A stretch of DNA of 64,000 nt, taken from Pseudomonadota bacterium (GTDB lineage Bacteria > Desulfobacterota > Desulfobulbia > Desulfobulbales > JAGXFP01). Shown piece after piece: positions 33,527-42,965 of this stretch (positions are counted from its first letter, which is position 1; each line of letters starts with the position of its first letter). The notes beneath the pieces were generated by a model. That model saw only the letters and a list, made by a program, of their open reading frames with translations, was not told the origin of the DNA and did no database searches. The stretch is taken from contig JAHJIQ010000030.1 in assembly GCA_018823285.1 (NCBI GenBank), forward strand, positions 1-64,000, written 5' to 3'. The translations under genes and the position numbers were made by a program.

Positions 33527-33606
33527 ACTTTATTACTTTACGCTTTACGCTTTACTTTACTTTATTCGCTTTACGCTTTACCGCTTTACATTTTTAATTC
33601 GCGGCG
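33527..33606. repeat. TTTACGCTTTA-type repeats after the transposase
   Basis: TTTACGCTTTACGCTTTACT and related words repeat several times with variations between the transposase end and trpA. No gene is present. Confidence 0.6.
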
Positions 33607-34377
33607 TCAGCCGCGTCGCAGTCCGGCGATAAACGGGCCGACCGCTGCTGCTCCTTCTTCATTCACCAGGCGGATGGTCTTGGTGCCGATCACCGCGATG
33701 TCGCCCTTGCCGGTCAGGTATTTCACGTCGTTCCGGTTGCTGATCCCGAAGCCCACCGCCAGCGGCAGATTGGTGGCCTTGCGGCAGCGGGCGATGTAGT
33801 CATTGAAGTCCGCGTCAAATTCCGTCTCTTTGCCGGTTACTCCGCGCCGGGCGACGCAGTAGATAAATCCCTTGGCATGGGCGGCGAGTTCCTTCATCCG
33901 CTCATCGGTGCTGGTGGGGGCAAAGATCAGGATCGGGGCGATCTGATATTTATCGGCCAGGGCCAGGAATTCCTCCCCCTCTTCCGGCGGCATGTCCGGG
34001 ACGATGAAACCCCTGATCCCGATCTCCTGTGCTTTCCTGAAGAACGCCTCCACCCCGTACTTGAAGATGATGTTGTAATAGGTCATGAACAGGAAGGGGA
34101 TGTCGTGGGTCCGGGTGATCTCGGCGGCAAAATCAAGGCAATCACTCACTCTGGTTCCCGCGCTTAGCGAGTCCTGATTCGCCTTCAGGATCATCGGCCC
34201 GTCGGCAACCGGTTCCGAGAAGGGGATCTGCATCTCGATCAGCTCGACCCCGTTCTCGACCATCTGGCGGATCACCTCGCGGTTCACGGCAAACGAAGGA
34301 TAGCCCAGAACCAGATGGGTCATGAGCAGGATCTTCTTCTCTTTCCGGGCGTTATTTATATAATCATTGAGCTGCAT
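33607..34377 (-). CDS. trpA: Tryptophan synthase alpha chain
   Basis: This 256-residue TIM barrel cleaves indole-glycerol phosphate. The catalytic Glu in LIEMQIPFSEP and Asp in VADGP are present, with FIVPDMPPEE, RGVTGKE and VGFGISN for phosphate binding. PFSEP replaces the usual PFSDP. The frame is open to 34530, but ATG 34377 (MQLNDYINNARKEKK) with AGGTCAGGA upstream is the start. It overlaps the end of trpB by 14 bp. Confidence 0.92.
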   Translation of the reverse strand: MQLNDYINNARKEKKILLMTHLVLGYPSFAVNREVIRQMVENGVELIEMQIPFSEPVADGPMILKANQDSLSAGTRVSDCLDFAAEITRTHDIPFLFMTYYNIIFKYGVEAFFRKAQEIGIRGFIVPDMPPEEGEEFLALADKYQIAPILIFAPTSTDERMKELAAHAKGFIYCVARRGVTGKETEFDADFNDYIARCRKATNLPLAVGFGISNRNDVKYLTGKGDIAVIGTKTIRLVNEEGAAAVGPFIAGLRRG

Positions 34378-35674
34378 ATTCCTGACCTTTCTTGATGATG
34401 AATTTTTTCCAGGACGGGTCGTTGAAGGCCTGGGCGATGGTGAAGATGTCCTTGTCGCCCCGGCCGGACATATTGATGATGATTGCCTCATCCTTCTTTG
34501 TTTCCGGCGCTTCCTTGTAGGCCTGGACAAAGGCGTGCGATGATTCGAGGGCCGGGATGATCCCTTCTTTTTTGATGGTGAGTTCGAGCGCCTCCATCAC
34601 TTCCCGATCGGTTGCGGCAGCAAAGCGCACCCGGCCTTTATCGTTTAAGTCGGCAAGGATCGGGGAGACCCCGACATAATCGAGTCCGGCCGCGACGGAG
34701 TGAGTGTCCAGCATCTGGCCGTCATCGTCCTGCAGGAACATGGTCTTGTACCCCTGGGCGACCCCCGGGGAAGCGTCTTCGCCTGCCAGGCGGGCCGCAT
34801 GTTGACCTGATTTTAAGCCATGGCCGCCCGCTTCCACGCCGATGAGCTGCACTTCCGGATCGGCAAGAAATCCCTGAAAGATTCCCATGGCGTTCGAGCC
34901 GCCGCCTACACAGGCAAAGACCCGGGCCGGAAGCGAGCCGTGCTGGGCCAAGATCTGTTCCCTTGCCTCGATGCCGATGATCGACTGAAACCACGCGACC
35001 ATCTCCGGGAAGGGGTGCGGCCCGCACACCGTGCCCATAACGTAATGGGTGTCATCCATCGAAGTGACCCAGTCGCGGAACGCCTCGTTGATCGCGTCCT
35101 TCAGGGTTTTTGAACCGCTGGTCACCGGGACCACGGTCGCGCCGAGCTTCTCCATCCAGAAGACGTTGGGCCGCTGCCGAGCCACGTCTTCCTCACCCAT
35201 GTAGATCGTGCAGTCAAATCCGAAACGGGCGGCCATGGTGGCGGTGGCCACTCCATGCTGGCCGGCGCCGGTCTCGGCGATTACCCGTTTTTTACCCATC
35301 CGTTTGACCAGCAGCCCCTGGCCCATCACGTTGTTCGCCTTGTGGGCCCCGGTATGGTTCAGGTCTTCACGCTTGATGTAGATGGTTCCGCCGCCGAAAT
35401 GTCTGGAGAGATTCTCAGCTTTGGTCAACGGGGTGGGACGGCAGGAGTAGTTCTGCATCAGGGCGACATATTCGTCCCAGAAAGCCTTGTCGTTCCGGAC
35501 ACTTTCGAATGATTCGTCCAGTTCCCGGAAGGTCTCGTAGAGAACCTCGGGAATAAATGCTCCGCCCCATTGTCCGAAATAGCCTTTTTTGCACCCTTCG
35601 GGTACCAGTCTCGATGTCTCGCAAGCTCGCTTATCGGTACGAGCAGACGAGCTGCGCAACTCATCTTTATTCAT
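34364..35674 (-). CDS. trpB: Tryptophan synthase beta chain with repeat-encoded N-terminal insert
   Basis: This 436-residue enzyme joins indole and serine using pyridoxal phosphate: the Schiff-base Lys is in HTGAHKANN, the catalytic Glu in AETGAGQHG, and the phosphate loop is CVGGGSNAMG. Normal TrpB begins near GYFGQWGGAFIPE. Here MNK is followed by about 26 residues (DELRSSSARTDKRACETSRL...) that are translated from a family C repeat at 35590-35668, and then KKGYFGQ. AAGGAA lies 9 bp before ATG 35674, so the original start seems kept and the repeat lies in frame. Activity is probably retained because the insert precedes the first helix. Confidence 0.9.
   Translation of the reverse strand: MNKDELRSSSARTDKRACETSRLVPEGCKKGYFGQWGGAFIPEVLYETFRELDESFESVRNDKAFWDEYVALMQNYSCRPTPLTKAENLSRHFGGGTIYIKREDLNHTGAHKANNVMGQGLLVKRMGKKRVIAETGAGQHGVATATMAARFGFDCTIYMGEEDVARQRPNVFWMEKLGATVVPVTSGSKTLKDAINEAFRDWVTSMDDTHYVMGTVCGPHPFPEMVAWFQSIIGIEAREQILAQHGSLPARVFACVGGGSNAMGIFQGFLADPEVQLIGVEAGGHGLKSGQHAARLAGEDASPGVAQGYKTMFLQDDDGQMLDTHSVAAGLDYVGVSPILADLNDKGRVRFAAATDREVMEALELTIKKEGIIPALESSHAFVQAYKEAPETKKDEAIIINMSGRGDKDIFTIAQAFNDPSWKKFIIKKGQEYAAQ
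35590..35668. repeat. Dispersed repeat family C inside trpB
   Basis: CTCGATGTCTCGCAAGCTCG matches 20391-20410 exactly and GTACGAGCAGACGAGCTGC matches 59980-60002. The copy is in frame with trpB on the minus strand and has no stop codon in that frame. Confidence 0.85.
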
Positions 35675-36072
35675 GGTGTCTGTTCCTTGCTGGCATCGTT
35701 AAATCCTGAATTTTTTCAGGAAGGGGACAAAATAGCTTTTTTTATGCAGGCGGTCAACAGGCAGAGGGTTTCTGCGGTGAATTAAGAAGAGGGTGGGCGT
35801 TCCGAAATTGGATCCGGGGAGAAGGATTCAGCTGATTCCCAGCGCAAGGGAGTCCGGGTTTTGGTATATGAGGTAACCTGCCTATATTGTTTATTAATGC
35901 CAACTTCGATGTGCAGCGGGGCCGGGGTTGGGCCATCCTTCGACAAGCTCAGGATGAGCGGGCTTTGATGGGCTATGGAAGGACGGCAGTGACCGGGGCT
36001 GATATACAGTGTAATAGCAATTCCGCACATCCTGAGCTTGTCGAAGGATGACAGTGAGCCTGGCGGACAAGA
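35675..36072. other. Intergenic region with repeat family B
   Basis: It carries family B sequence: CCTTCGACAAGCTCAGGATG at 35938-35958 and its inverse at 36029-36049, giving a long hairpin between the trp operon and the cNMP sensor gene. No gene is recognised. The trp promoter should lie near 35700-35760, but no attenuator is evident. Confidence 0.55.
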
Positions 36073-37365
36073 CTACAACGCTGCGGCGATCTCCTTGATG
36101 GTGACGGAGAAGTTTTTCTCGATGGTTTCCGTGTCAAGGCGCAAAACCAGCCAGCCCTGATTGATTCCGGCCCGGTCGCTGATTGCCACCACCGCTTCAA
36201 TGCTTCTGCCTCCGGCCTGTGGGGGCCGTTCTGCCAGATAAATCGCCAGAGTCCCGTTGGTATTGCCATTCTCGCCGGGGTATCTCGTGCCGTCGTAAGG
36301 TTTGCCGATCAGGGTCGAGCATTCGGGGTGAGCAGGGGTGTGGGCGGTGACCACTTTCCGGTTGCGGTCAAGGAGCATCAGCCCGGGAATGCCGACCAGG
36401 GAAGGCTGATAGCGGGCGAAATATTCCGCAAGAATCATCCCGGAATTTTTCTGGTAATTTTGCCCAAGCAACGGGGAAAGAGCCAGCTCAAGGGCCTTGA
36501 TGTCATCAGCAAGCCTGGTCTGGAAGGCGATGGGGCTGTGGGCGGTTTCGATGCCGGGGGATTTTGCGGGGGAGAGATGTTCCCAGAAAATCCAGCCCGA
36601 AAGAATGACCACCGCGAGCAGCAGCAGGGGAAGCCAGTTCTTGATCCGGCGGTGTTTGACCGCGAGCTGCTGCTGGCTGGTCGCGTCACGGCTCAGAAAC
36701 AGATACCCCTGGATGTTGTCATGGGGGTCCTTGAGCAGGGTGGTGCTGGTGGAGACGAAAAACCACTCTTTTTCCGGATGGTTGATTTTCAGGGTTTTTT
36801 CGCTCATGACACCATGGTCGGGCAATTCGGCCATGAACTGGTGAAAGGCCGCCTGATTGTCATAGACCTCTTCAATCGGTTTGTCGCGCATGTCCGTCCA
36901 GCTCCTGCCGTAGAGCTTCTCCGCAGCGCGGTTCCAGGAGAGGACCCGATGTCTGGTGTCGGTCATGATCACCGCATCGGGCATCCGGTCGCAGAATTCC
37001 CTGAACCCCTGGGCGATGTTGGTGGTGTCATGGAGGCGCCTGGCCAGGATCTTCGCCAGATGTTCACCGAACTCGGGGTACTGCCGCCATAAAGTATTCA
37101 CTTCGTCGCTCGGGAAACGGAGCACCCGCGAATCCTCAACCGCGACTACCGAGGCGATCCGCACCGTTCCGAGCAGAAATGAGAGCTCGCCGAAAAAATC
37201 AGGTTCTTTGATTTCGCTGATCTTCTTCCCGCCTTTCACCACGTCCAACCGGCCGGAATCGAGAACATAGAGGTCACGGGCCTGATCACCTTCGGAAAAG
37301 ATGACGCTCCCCGCCGGATAAAAGGTTTGGTATTTTTTCAACTCCTCGTGGTCGGTCAGATTCAT
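36073..37365 (-). CDS. cNMP-binding, PAS and membrane sensor protein
   Basis: This 430-residue protein has a cyclic-nucleotide-binding domain (about residues 10-115: GSVIFSEGDQARDLYVLDSG, FFGELSFLLG), a PAS domain (about 120-235: DRMPDAVIMTDTRHRVLSWN), one transmembrane segment (about 245-262) and a C-terminal sensor-like domain (AEYFARYQPSLVGIPGLMLL). No kinase, cyclase or DNA-binding output is present, so it probably works through a partner. It overlaps the upstream 540-residue gene by 4 bp, which makes that protein the likely partner. Confidence 0.75.
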   Translation of the reverse strand: MNLTDHEELKKYQTFYPAGSVIFSEGDQARDLYVLDSGRLDVVKGGKKISEIKEPDFFGELSFLLGTVRIASVVAVEDSRVLRFPSDEVNTLWRQYPEFGEHLAKILARRLHDTTNIAQGFREFCDRMPDAVIMTDTRHRVLSWNRAAEKLYGRSWTDMRDKPIEEVYDNQAAFHQFMAELPDHGVMSEKTLKINHPEKEWFFVSTSTTLLKDPHDNIQGYLFLSRDATSQQQLAVKHRRIKNWLPLLLLAVVILSGWIFWEHLSPAKSPGIETAHSPIAFQTRLADDIKALELALSPLLGQNYQKNSGMILAEYFARYQPSLVGIPGLMLLDRNRKVVTAHTPAHPECSTLIGKPYDGTRYPGENGNTNGTLAIYLAERPPQAGGRSIEAVVAISDRAGINQGWLVLRLDTETIEKNFSVTIKEIAAAL

Positions 37366-38984
37366 GATGGGTTCCTGTTGAGTGAGAGGCGGCAGGCTTC
37401 AGCGAAATCTTCCGGATAATGGCCGTTGATGAAACGGAGTTGCGCTTCACTGAAGGCGCCCGGAGATTCCGGGAGTTTCGGTAGAAATGAGTACAAGAGC
37501 CGCTGGTCGCTGTCATTGGAGTCGAGTCTTTTGGCGTACTCAATGGTGGTGACCATTCCGGCACCCATTCCGGCCAGAGTTTTCTGGGCGGCAAGGATGC
37601 CCCGGTCAAGCGAACTGCGGGTCGCGGTGTTGCATTCCAGGATATTGCCCGTTTCTTGTAAGCACATCAGCTGAAGCTCCCATTGAGAAGTCTGGGCCTT
37701 GGGCACGAAGAGGATGACATGTTCGTCTTCGAAAACGATCAGGCTTGCCGGCAAGTCTTGGCGGCCGTCGGTCCGGGAGTTTGATCGGATCGCTTCGAGG
37801 TAGCAGGCAAAGAAGAATTTTCCGGTGGCTTTCAGGAAGGCGGTGCAGAAATCCGCGATCAGGTCACCGCAGCTGAAGGGTTTAAAATCTGTTTGATTCT
37901 GGTCTGCGATCAGAGCCGGAACAAGGGCGTACTGTTGATGGATCTGCTGATGCGAGGCATGCAGGCGATATCCGCTCGGGGCAAAGTCAAAGCCGAAATT
38001 CCAGCCCCATAGGGTGGCGGTGAATGTTCCCGCACCTTTGTCGGCAATGGTGCGCAGAATTTCAAGCCGGAGGTCTTCAAGTGCGCTTTCGGGCATCGGC
38101 AGTTGCGGAATTTCCGGGGTCAACCCGAGATCTTCAGCCAGCCTGCAGTAGGTGCGCTGATAATAAAGATGTCGCAGGCCGGTCATGTCTTTCCGGTCAA
38201 GATCGCTGATTGCGTAGCGCACCGCGTCATTTGCCATATTGGCGGCGTAATGACCCCAGCCGATATAGCTGTTGCGCCGCAGGTACTCGAATACATGGTT
38301 CCCGCCGCCGCCCGTCGAGGTGTATTCGCCGACTATTTCACTCCCCCCCTGGATACCGGGCTTCAGGACCATGATATTCTTGTAGCTGTCCGGGAGGAAC
38401 GGGTTGTTCACCAGGGCCTCAAAAAGAGCGTGGTCGAAGACTTCCGGGGAGGGTTCCCGCCCGGGACGGTCCTGAAAGAGAATGCCCGTCGGTTCGTGAC
38501 TTACCGGGTCATGGATGATGGCGCAGGAAATTTCGGCGAGCCGGACAAGGTCGGCCGGGTCGGTTGAGGTGGTGGCGGCGGCCAGGAGCATGGCGTGCGG
38601 CAGACCGGCAAAGGCGGCAGCGAGACTTTCGGGATCCTTGTTCCCGAGGATCGTTGCCAGGCTTTCGGAAAGAGAGGACTCCCGGCGGGCGGGCAGGCGG
38701 ATCGAGGAGGGGTTTTTCGCCCGCGCATCGGCCCAGTCCTTCTTGATGAAGGTCACCCCCCGGAAAGGAAAGGGGTTGGGGATTTCATAGATCCAGGGGG
38801 CATCTGTTTCAACCACCCTGCCCGGCGGGTAATTGCGGCAATTGTCGATCGCGTTTCCATCCCCTTTTGCGCCAAGCTGCTCGACACCGTCACCTGCCCG
38901 GTAATTTTCGACGGTAAAGGAAGGTTTATGGATTCCGAAGACAAAGCACCCTTTCGGGGTGACGCAGGTAGGGGGAGTTTTCAA
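37362..38984 (-). CDS. Conserved protein with GalT/HIT-like features
   Basis: This 540-residue protein is not firmly assigned. Residues about 325-345 (YRLHASHQQIHQQYAL) have a His-rich site like that of HIT and galactose-1-phosphate uridylyltransferase proteins, and PASLIVFEDEHVILFVPK resembles their strand and nucleotide region. No signal peptide is seen. TTG 38984 with AGGA 8 bp upstream is the best start. It overlaps the cNMP-PAS gene by 4 bp, so the two are co-made. The function might be nucleotide transfer or hydrolysis, but this is inference. Confidence 0.55.
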   Translation of the reverse strand: MKTPPTCVTPKGCFVFGIHKPSFTVENYRAGDGVEQLGAKGDGNAIDNCRNYPPGRVVETDAPWIYEIPNPFPFRGVTFIKKDWADARAKNPSSIRLPARRESSLSESLATILGNKDPESLAAAFAGLPHAMLLAAATTSTDPADLVRLAEISCAIIHDPVSHEPTGILFQDRPGREPSPEVFDHALFEALVNNPFLPDSYKNIMVLKPGIQGGSEIVGEYTSTGGGGNHVFEYLRRNSYIGWGHYAANMANDAVRYAISDLDRKDMTGLRHLYYQRTYCRLAEDLGLTPEIPQLPMPESALEDLRLEILRTIADKGAGTFTATLWGWNFGFDFAPSGYRLHASHQQIHQQYALVPALIADQNQTDFKPFSCGDLIADFCTAFLKATGKFFFACYLEAIRSNSRTDGRQDLPASLIVFEDEHVILFVPKAQTSQWELQLMCLQETGNILECNTATRSSLDRGILAAQKTLAGMGAGMVTTIEYAKRLDSNDSDQRLLYSFLPKLPESPGAFSEAQLRFINGHYPEDFAEACRLSLNRNPS

Positions 38985-39110
38985 TGGTTGCTATCCTCTG
39001 CCATGGCGATAGGTTATCAGACACTGAGACCATTATATTGACAGAGCCCGGAATACACAAGAAAAAGGGCGGGGCAACAGGCGGTATCGGGGGATTTCGT
39101 TTCAGCAGGG

Positions 39111-42100
39111 TCAGGGGGCGGAGGAGAGGAGGTCGATGAGTTCCTCGCGGCTCAGTCGTTTGATGATCGCCGAATCATCTTCGCGGACCATGTGGTTTGC
39201 CAGTTCTCTCTTTCGGGTGATCATGGTGTGGATCTTTTCCTCAAGGGTCCCTTCGGTGATCAGCTTGAAGACCTGGACCACGTTCTTCTGGCCCATCCGG
39301 TGTACCCGGGCGGTGGCCTGATCTTCGCGCGCCGCATTCCACCAGCGGTCGTAATGGATAACCGCCTGGGCGGCGGTGAGGTCGACGCCGACCCCGCCGG
39401 CGAGCAGGCTTGCGGAAAAAACCTTGCAGGAATCGTCGGAATTGAATTTCCGGATCATCTCGTGGCGCTGGCTGATGGGCATGTCCCCGCGCAGATTGCA
39501 GTAGCTGATATGGTTCTTGGCGAGATATGTTTCAATGATGTCGAGCATTTTCGTGTAGTGGCTGAACACGACGACTTTCATCGAAGAGTCGAGGCACTCG
39601 TGCAGCAGTTCGAGAAACAGGTCCCACTTGCCGCTCCGGAAACGGTCGGGATCGGTGCATTTTTTTATCAGGCACGGGTGATTGCAGATCTGTTTCAGGT
39701 AATTGATTACCGCCAGCAGTTCCATATAGGGGAGGGAGCCCGCACCCTGTTCCGGGGAAACCATTTCCAGGATCTCCCGGCCGCGGCCGCTGATCAGCTC
39801 CCGGTAGAGACTGATCTGGTCTTCGCTCAGTTTGCAGATCCGGAAGTCCTCAATGACTTCCGGCAGTTCAATCAGCACCTGCTCCCTGGTCCGGCGTAAG
39901 AGAAAGGGGTTGATAATTCTGGTAAGAGACTCCCTGGCCTCGGAACTGTTGTCTTCTTCGATCGGGTCGCCGAATCTGGTCCGGAAATCATGGTCACTTC
40001 CCAGATATCCGGGCAGGCAGATGTCAAAGATCGCTTTCAGGTCATAGACCGAGTTTTCAAGCGGGGTCCCGGTCAGGCCTATCACCACCTTGCTGTTCAG
40101 CATCGAGGCCGCTTTGTGGACGTCGGTCTTTTTGTTTTTTACCTGCTGGATCTCATCAAAGAAGATCAGCTCGAATTCCCAGGAAGAGAGGGCCTTGGTA
40201 TCACGCCGCATGATGCCGTAGGTGGTGATGAAAATTTTGCTCTGACTGGCCTTGACCAGGTCCCGGCGGCTGCCATGATAGATATAGTACGTCAGGTCCG
40301 GGAAGAAGGCTTTGATCTTTTCAGCCCAGTGGGGCACCACCGTGGCGGGGCAAACCACCAGGAACCGGCCCTTCAGGTTGCCGCTTTTGAGAATGATGCT
40401 CATCAGGGCAAGGGCCTGGTGGGTTTTGCCAAGGCCCATGTCGTCCGCCAGGATGCCCGCCAGCCGGTTATGATAAATCTGGTTGAGCCAGGCGGCGCCA
40501 TGTTTCTGGTACTTTCTGAGATGCTCCGGCATGCCGGCAAGGTTGTCGTTTTCGATCCAGCGGTCGGTCTGGAGCAGCTGGTCAAGAAGATCCCGCCCCC
40601 TGGCCGATTCAGCCATCTGCAGGTCGGGGATGATCGCCGAGAGCATCAGCATTTCCCTGCGGGTCAGGCGGACCCCCTTATCTCCCGTCTGCCCATTCGC
40701 CCAGAGCCGCTCCTCTCCCAGGTTGTGAAACCAGGAGAGGGCGCTGTCGTTTAGTTTCAGCCAGTTCCGTTCGGCGGGGAGATACTTTCGGTTGTCGGTT
40801 CTGGCGTTCAGCAGTTCGGTGAGCGAGATCCGGCGGTTGCCGATGCCGTATGAGCCGGAAAGATAGCACCAGTCGAGATCACTGGAGAAGGAGCTTACTT
40901 CCAGGACATCAGGTGTCTCCTGGATCTTGAGTTCTGTAAGATCCGGATCAATCTCGTTTTCCGGGGCAGTGAAAACGCCCCGGTGGGTTTCGATCATTCC
41001 GGGGACCAGATCGGCGGAAAATTTCCGGGGCCGGTTTTTCTTTGCCGCAATAGTGTGTTCAGAGGATTGCTCTTTTACGGGCAGGAATCCTTCTCCGGGG
41101 AGGTAATAATATCGGCCGTAGAGTTGTTCCTCCAGTTCGGACCTGGCGAGAATCCGGCCATCGGTGAGGGCGAGCTGTGGGGAAACGAGGATTGCGCCGT
41201 CCTCATCCATGGTTATCCTGGTGATCGCCATGGCGGCGGGAAGAAGAATCTCTCCCTTGCCGCAGTTGGCCAGGGCATCAACGAGGTCCGGGGTCTTTGC
41301 CCTGGGGACGGTCATCCGGAAGGAATATTCTCCTGCTTTTCCTCCGGAGGCGCTGAAGGTGAAAAGGGTGTCGGTTCCTGGTCCTTCCAGGCTGGTATTT
41401 TTCGGGTCGATCTGCTGGCACATTCTGGAGGCGAGCCACATCCAGACCGATTCGTCCCTTTCCTGGCCATGAGTCCTTTTACCGAGAGCGTTGAGCTCCG
41501 CTTCGGCTTCATTTCTGCCGAGTTCCAGAAGTTTTTGCTGCAGCCTGACAACCCTTGCCGGGTCGGGGAGTTCCGGTGGAGGGGTGTGCCAGTTCAGGCG
41601 GTCACCGAACAGGGCCCCGGCCAGGCCTGCGGTTTTCGCATCGAAATTCATCCGGGCATATCGGGTGTTGCCGGGTCCCGGGATAGACAGCTGCCAGGAG
41701 TTGTCCTGCATGCAGACAGTCGCCCCTGAATCGTTTCGGTGCCCGAACATCTCGAAGAGAATCCGCGCGATGACCGGCCAGGGGGTTTTCATGAAAAAAA
41801 GTGGCAGGGGCTCCCGGATGTCGCCGGAAGAATCATCCCCGTGCAGCAGTCGGAGGGCAAGGGCCGCGACATGGCAGCATTTTTTTCTCTGGTTCCGAGG
41901 GTTGGGGCAGAGATCACAGGCCCCGTCGCTGAATTCGAAGCTGTGCCGGCCAGCCGACCGGGGCTGGGTGAAGGTGATACAGGCGGAAGCGGCGCCGGCA
42001 CCGTTTGTGAAGATCGCCCCGGCGGCATTTCTGAAGAATAATATTGTTTCAGGCGGGTGTTCTTCAAGAAAGGCGGAACCTTCAGAGAGCATTTCTTCAT

Positions 42101-42749
42101 GGGGCCAGTCACTCAAGGAAGATGGGTCGGCAAGCTGGATACTGCTGCCCGCTTCATCCTGCCTGAAAAGTGCATTGCCGGTAGCCACGCAGTCGAAGCT
42201 CCGGCCATTCAGGATAAAAATGAAGTCGAAGACATGCGCCAGAAACGGGCCGAGACTCGTGTCGGTATCTCCATCGATCAGGGCCAGATCTTTTGCGGGA
42301 AAGAGCAGCAGGTCTTTCAGGGTTTTTATGCCGCAGGCCTCAACGGTATTGTGCATCGCTGAAGGGAGGAGGATATCCCTGACCGAGCGGGGCATGAAAT
42401 CGTGGTTCAGATCAATCTCCTGACCGCTGAAACGGCAGAGGACGTCGGCAAATGTATTTTCGCAATCAAGGGGGTGGAAGGATTTCAGAGTATTTCGGTT
42501 GAATACCGGGTGACCGAGGATGGTGCATCCCGCTTCAAGCACCATGTTTTCAAAATCGGCTCCTCCGAGTTTGCGGGAGTAAAGGCGGCCGGCCAGAGCC
42601 GCCCGGAATGCCTCCCTGACTGTTTTAAACCCCATCTGCACCAGTTTGTTGCTGTTGCGGGTTGAGAGCGGCAGAATGTGGACAGGGGAATCGAGAAGCT
42701 TCTGTCTGGTGGATATCTTGTGTGTTGCAGGTTCAGATCTGTTATTCAT
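39111..42749 (-). CDS. SWIM-zinc-finger SNF2-family helicase
   Basis: This 1212-residue protein has a SWIM-type zinc finger (about residues 275-300, CDLCPNPRNQRKKCCHVAAL) and a C-terminal SNF2 motor. The motor has Walker A DDMGLGKTHQA (about 767), motif II DEIQ in place of DEAH (about 865), and VFSASLLAGGVGVDLTAAQAV and ATARVHRMGQ near the end. Such proteins move along DNA with ATP, probably in repair or transcription recycling. It points away from recC with 216 bp between them. Confidence 0.88.
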   Translation of the reverse strand: MNNRSEPATHKISTRQKLLDSPVHILPLSTRNSNKLVQMGFKTVREAFRAALAGRLYSRKLGGADFENMVLEAGCTILGHPVFNRNTLKSFHPLDCENTFADVLCRFSGQEIDLNHDFMPRSVRDILLPSAMHNTVEACGIKTLKDLLLFPAKDLALIDGDTDTSLGPFLAHVFDFIFILNGRSFDCVATGNALFRQDEAGSSIQLADPSSLSDWPHEEMLSEGSAFLEEHPPETILFFRNAAGAIFTNGAGAASACITFTQPRSAGRHSFEFSDGACDLCPNPRNQRKKCCHVAALALRLLHGDDSSGDIREPLPLFFMKTPWPVIARILFEMFGHRNDSGATVCMQDNSWQLSIPGPGNTRYARMNFDAKTAGLAGALFGDRLNWHTPPPELPDPARVVRLQQKLLELGRNEAEAELNALGKRTHGQERDESVWMWLASRMCQQIDPKNTSLEGPGTDTLFTFSASGGKAGEYSFRMTVPRAKTPDLVDALANCGKGEILLPAAMAITRITMDEDGAILVSPQLALTDGRILARSELEEQLYGRYYYLPGEGFLPVKEQSSEHTIAAKKNRPRKFSADLVPGMIETHRGVFTAPENEIDPDLTELKIQETPDVLEVSSFSSDLDWCYLSGSYGIGNRRISLTELLNARTDNRKYLPAERNWLKLNDSALSWFHNLGEERLWANGQTGDKGVRLTRREMLMLSAIIPDLQMAESARGRDLLDQLLQTDRWIENDNLAGMPEHLRKYQKHGAAWLNQIYHNRLAGILADDMGLGKTHQALALMSIILKSGNLKGRFLVVCPATVVPHWAEKIKAFFPDLTYYIYHGSRRDLVKASQSKIFITTYGIMRRDTKALSSWEFELIFFDEIQQVKNKKTDVHKAASMLNSKVVIGLTGTPLENSVYDLKAIFDICLPGYLGSDHDFRTRFGDPIEEDNSSEARESLTRIINPFLLRRTREQVLIELPEVIEDFRICKLSEDQISLYRELISGRGREILEMVSPEQGAGSLPYMELLAVINYLKQICNHPCLIKKCTDPDRFRSGKWDLFLELLHECLDSSMKVVVFSHYTKMLDIIETYLAKNHISYCNLRGDMPISQRHEMIRKFNSDDSCKVFSASLLAGGVGVDLTAAQAVIHYDRWWNAAREDQATARVHRMGQKNVVQVFKLITEGTLEEKIHTMITRKRELANHMVREDDSAIIKRLSREELIDLLSSAP

Positions 42750-42965
42750 AAATTGTCGCAGCCGGCCTTCTTTTTCTGCACATGAACCACAGAGGGGAAA
42801 CGAGCAATTCTACATCCAGGCGGATTGGCTTGCAAGGGAATAAAAATGAGTCATCCATCTTCGCAGAACCCGAAATTCTTCTTGAGATGATCAGGGGAAA
42901 ATATTTCTATAGGAGAGCGGAGGGGAACGTGGTTTTCAATAAATCTTTCAGGCATCGGGCAGCTC

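Noticed and set aside
34378..34530. Upstream extension of trpA
   Set aside because: It lies inside trpB, reads as low-complexity Ser/Arg sequence, and the family start with a ribosome site is at 34377.
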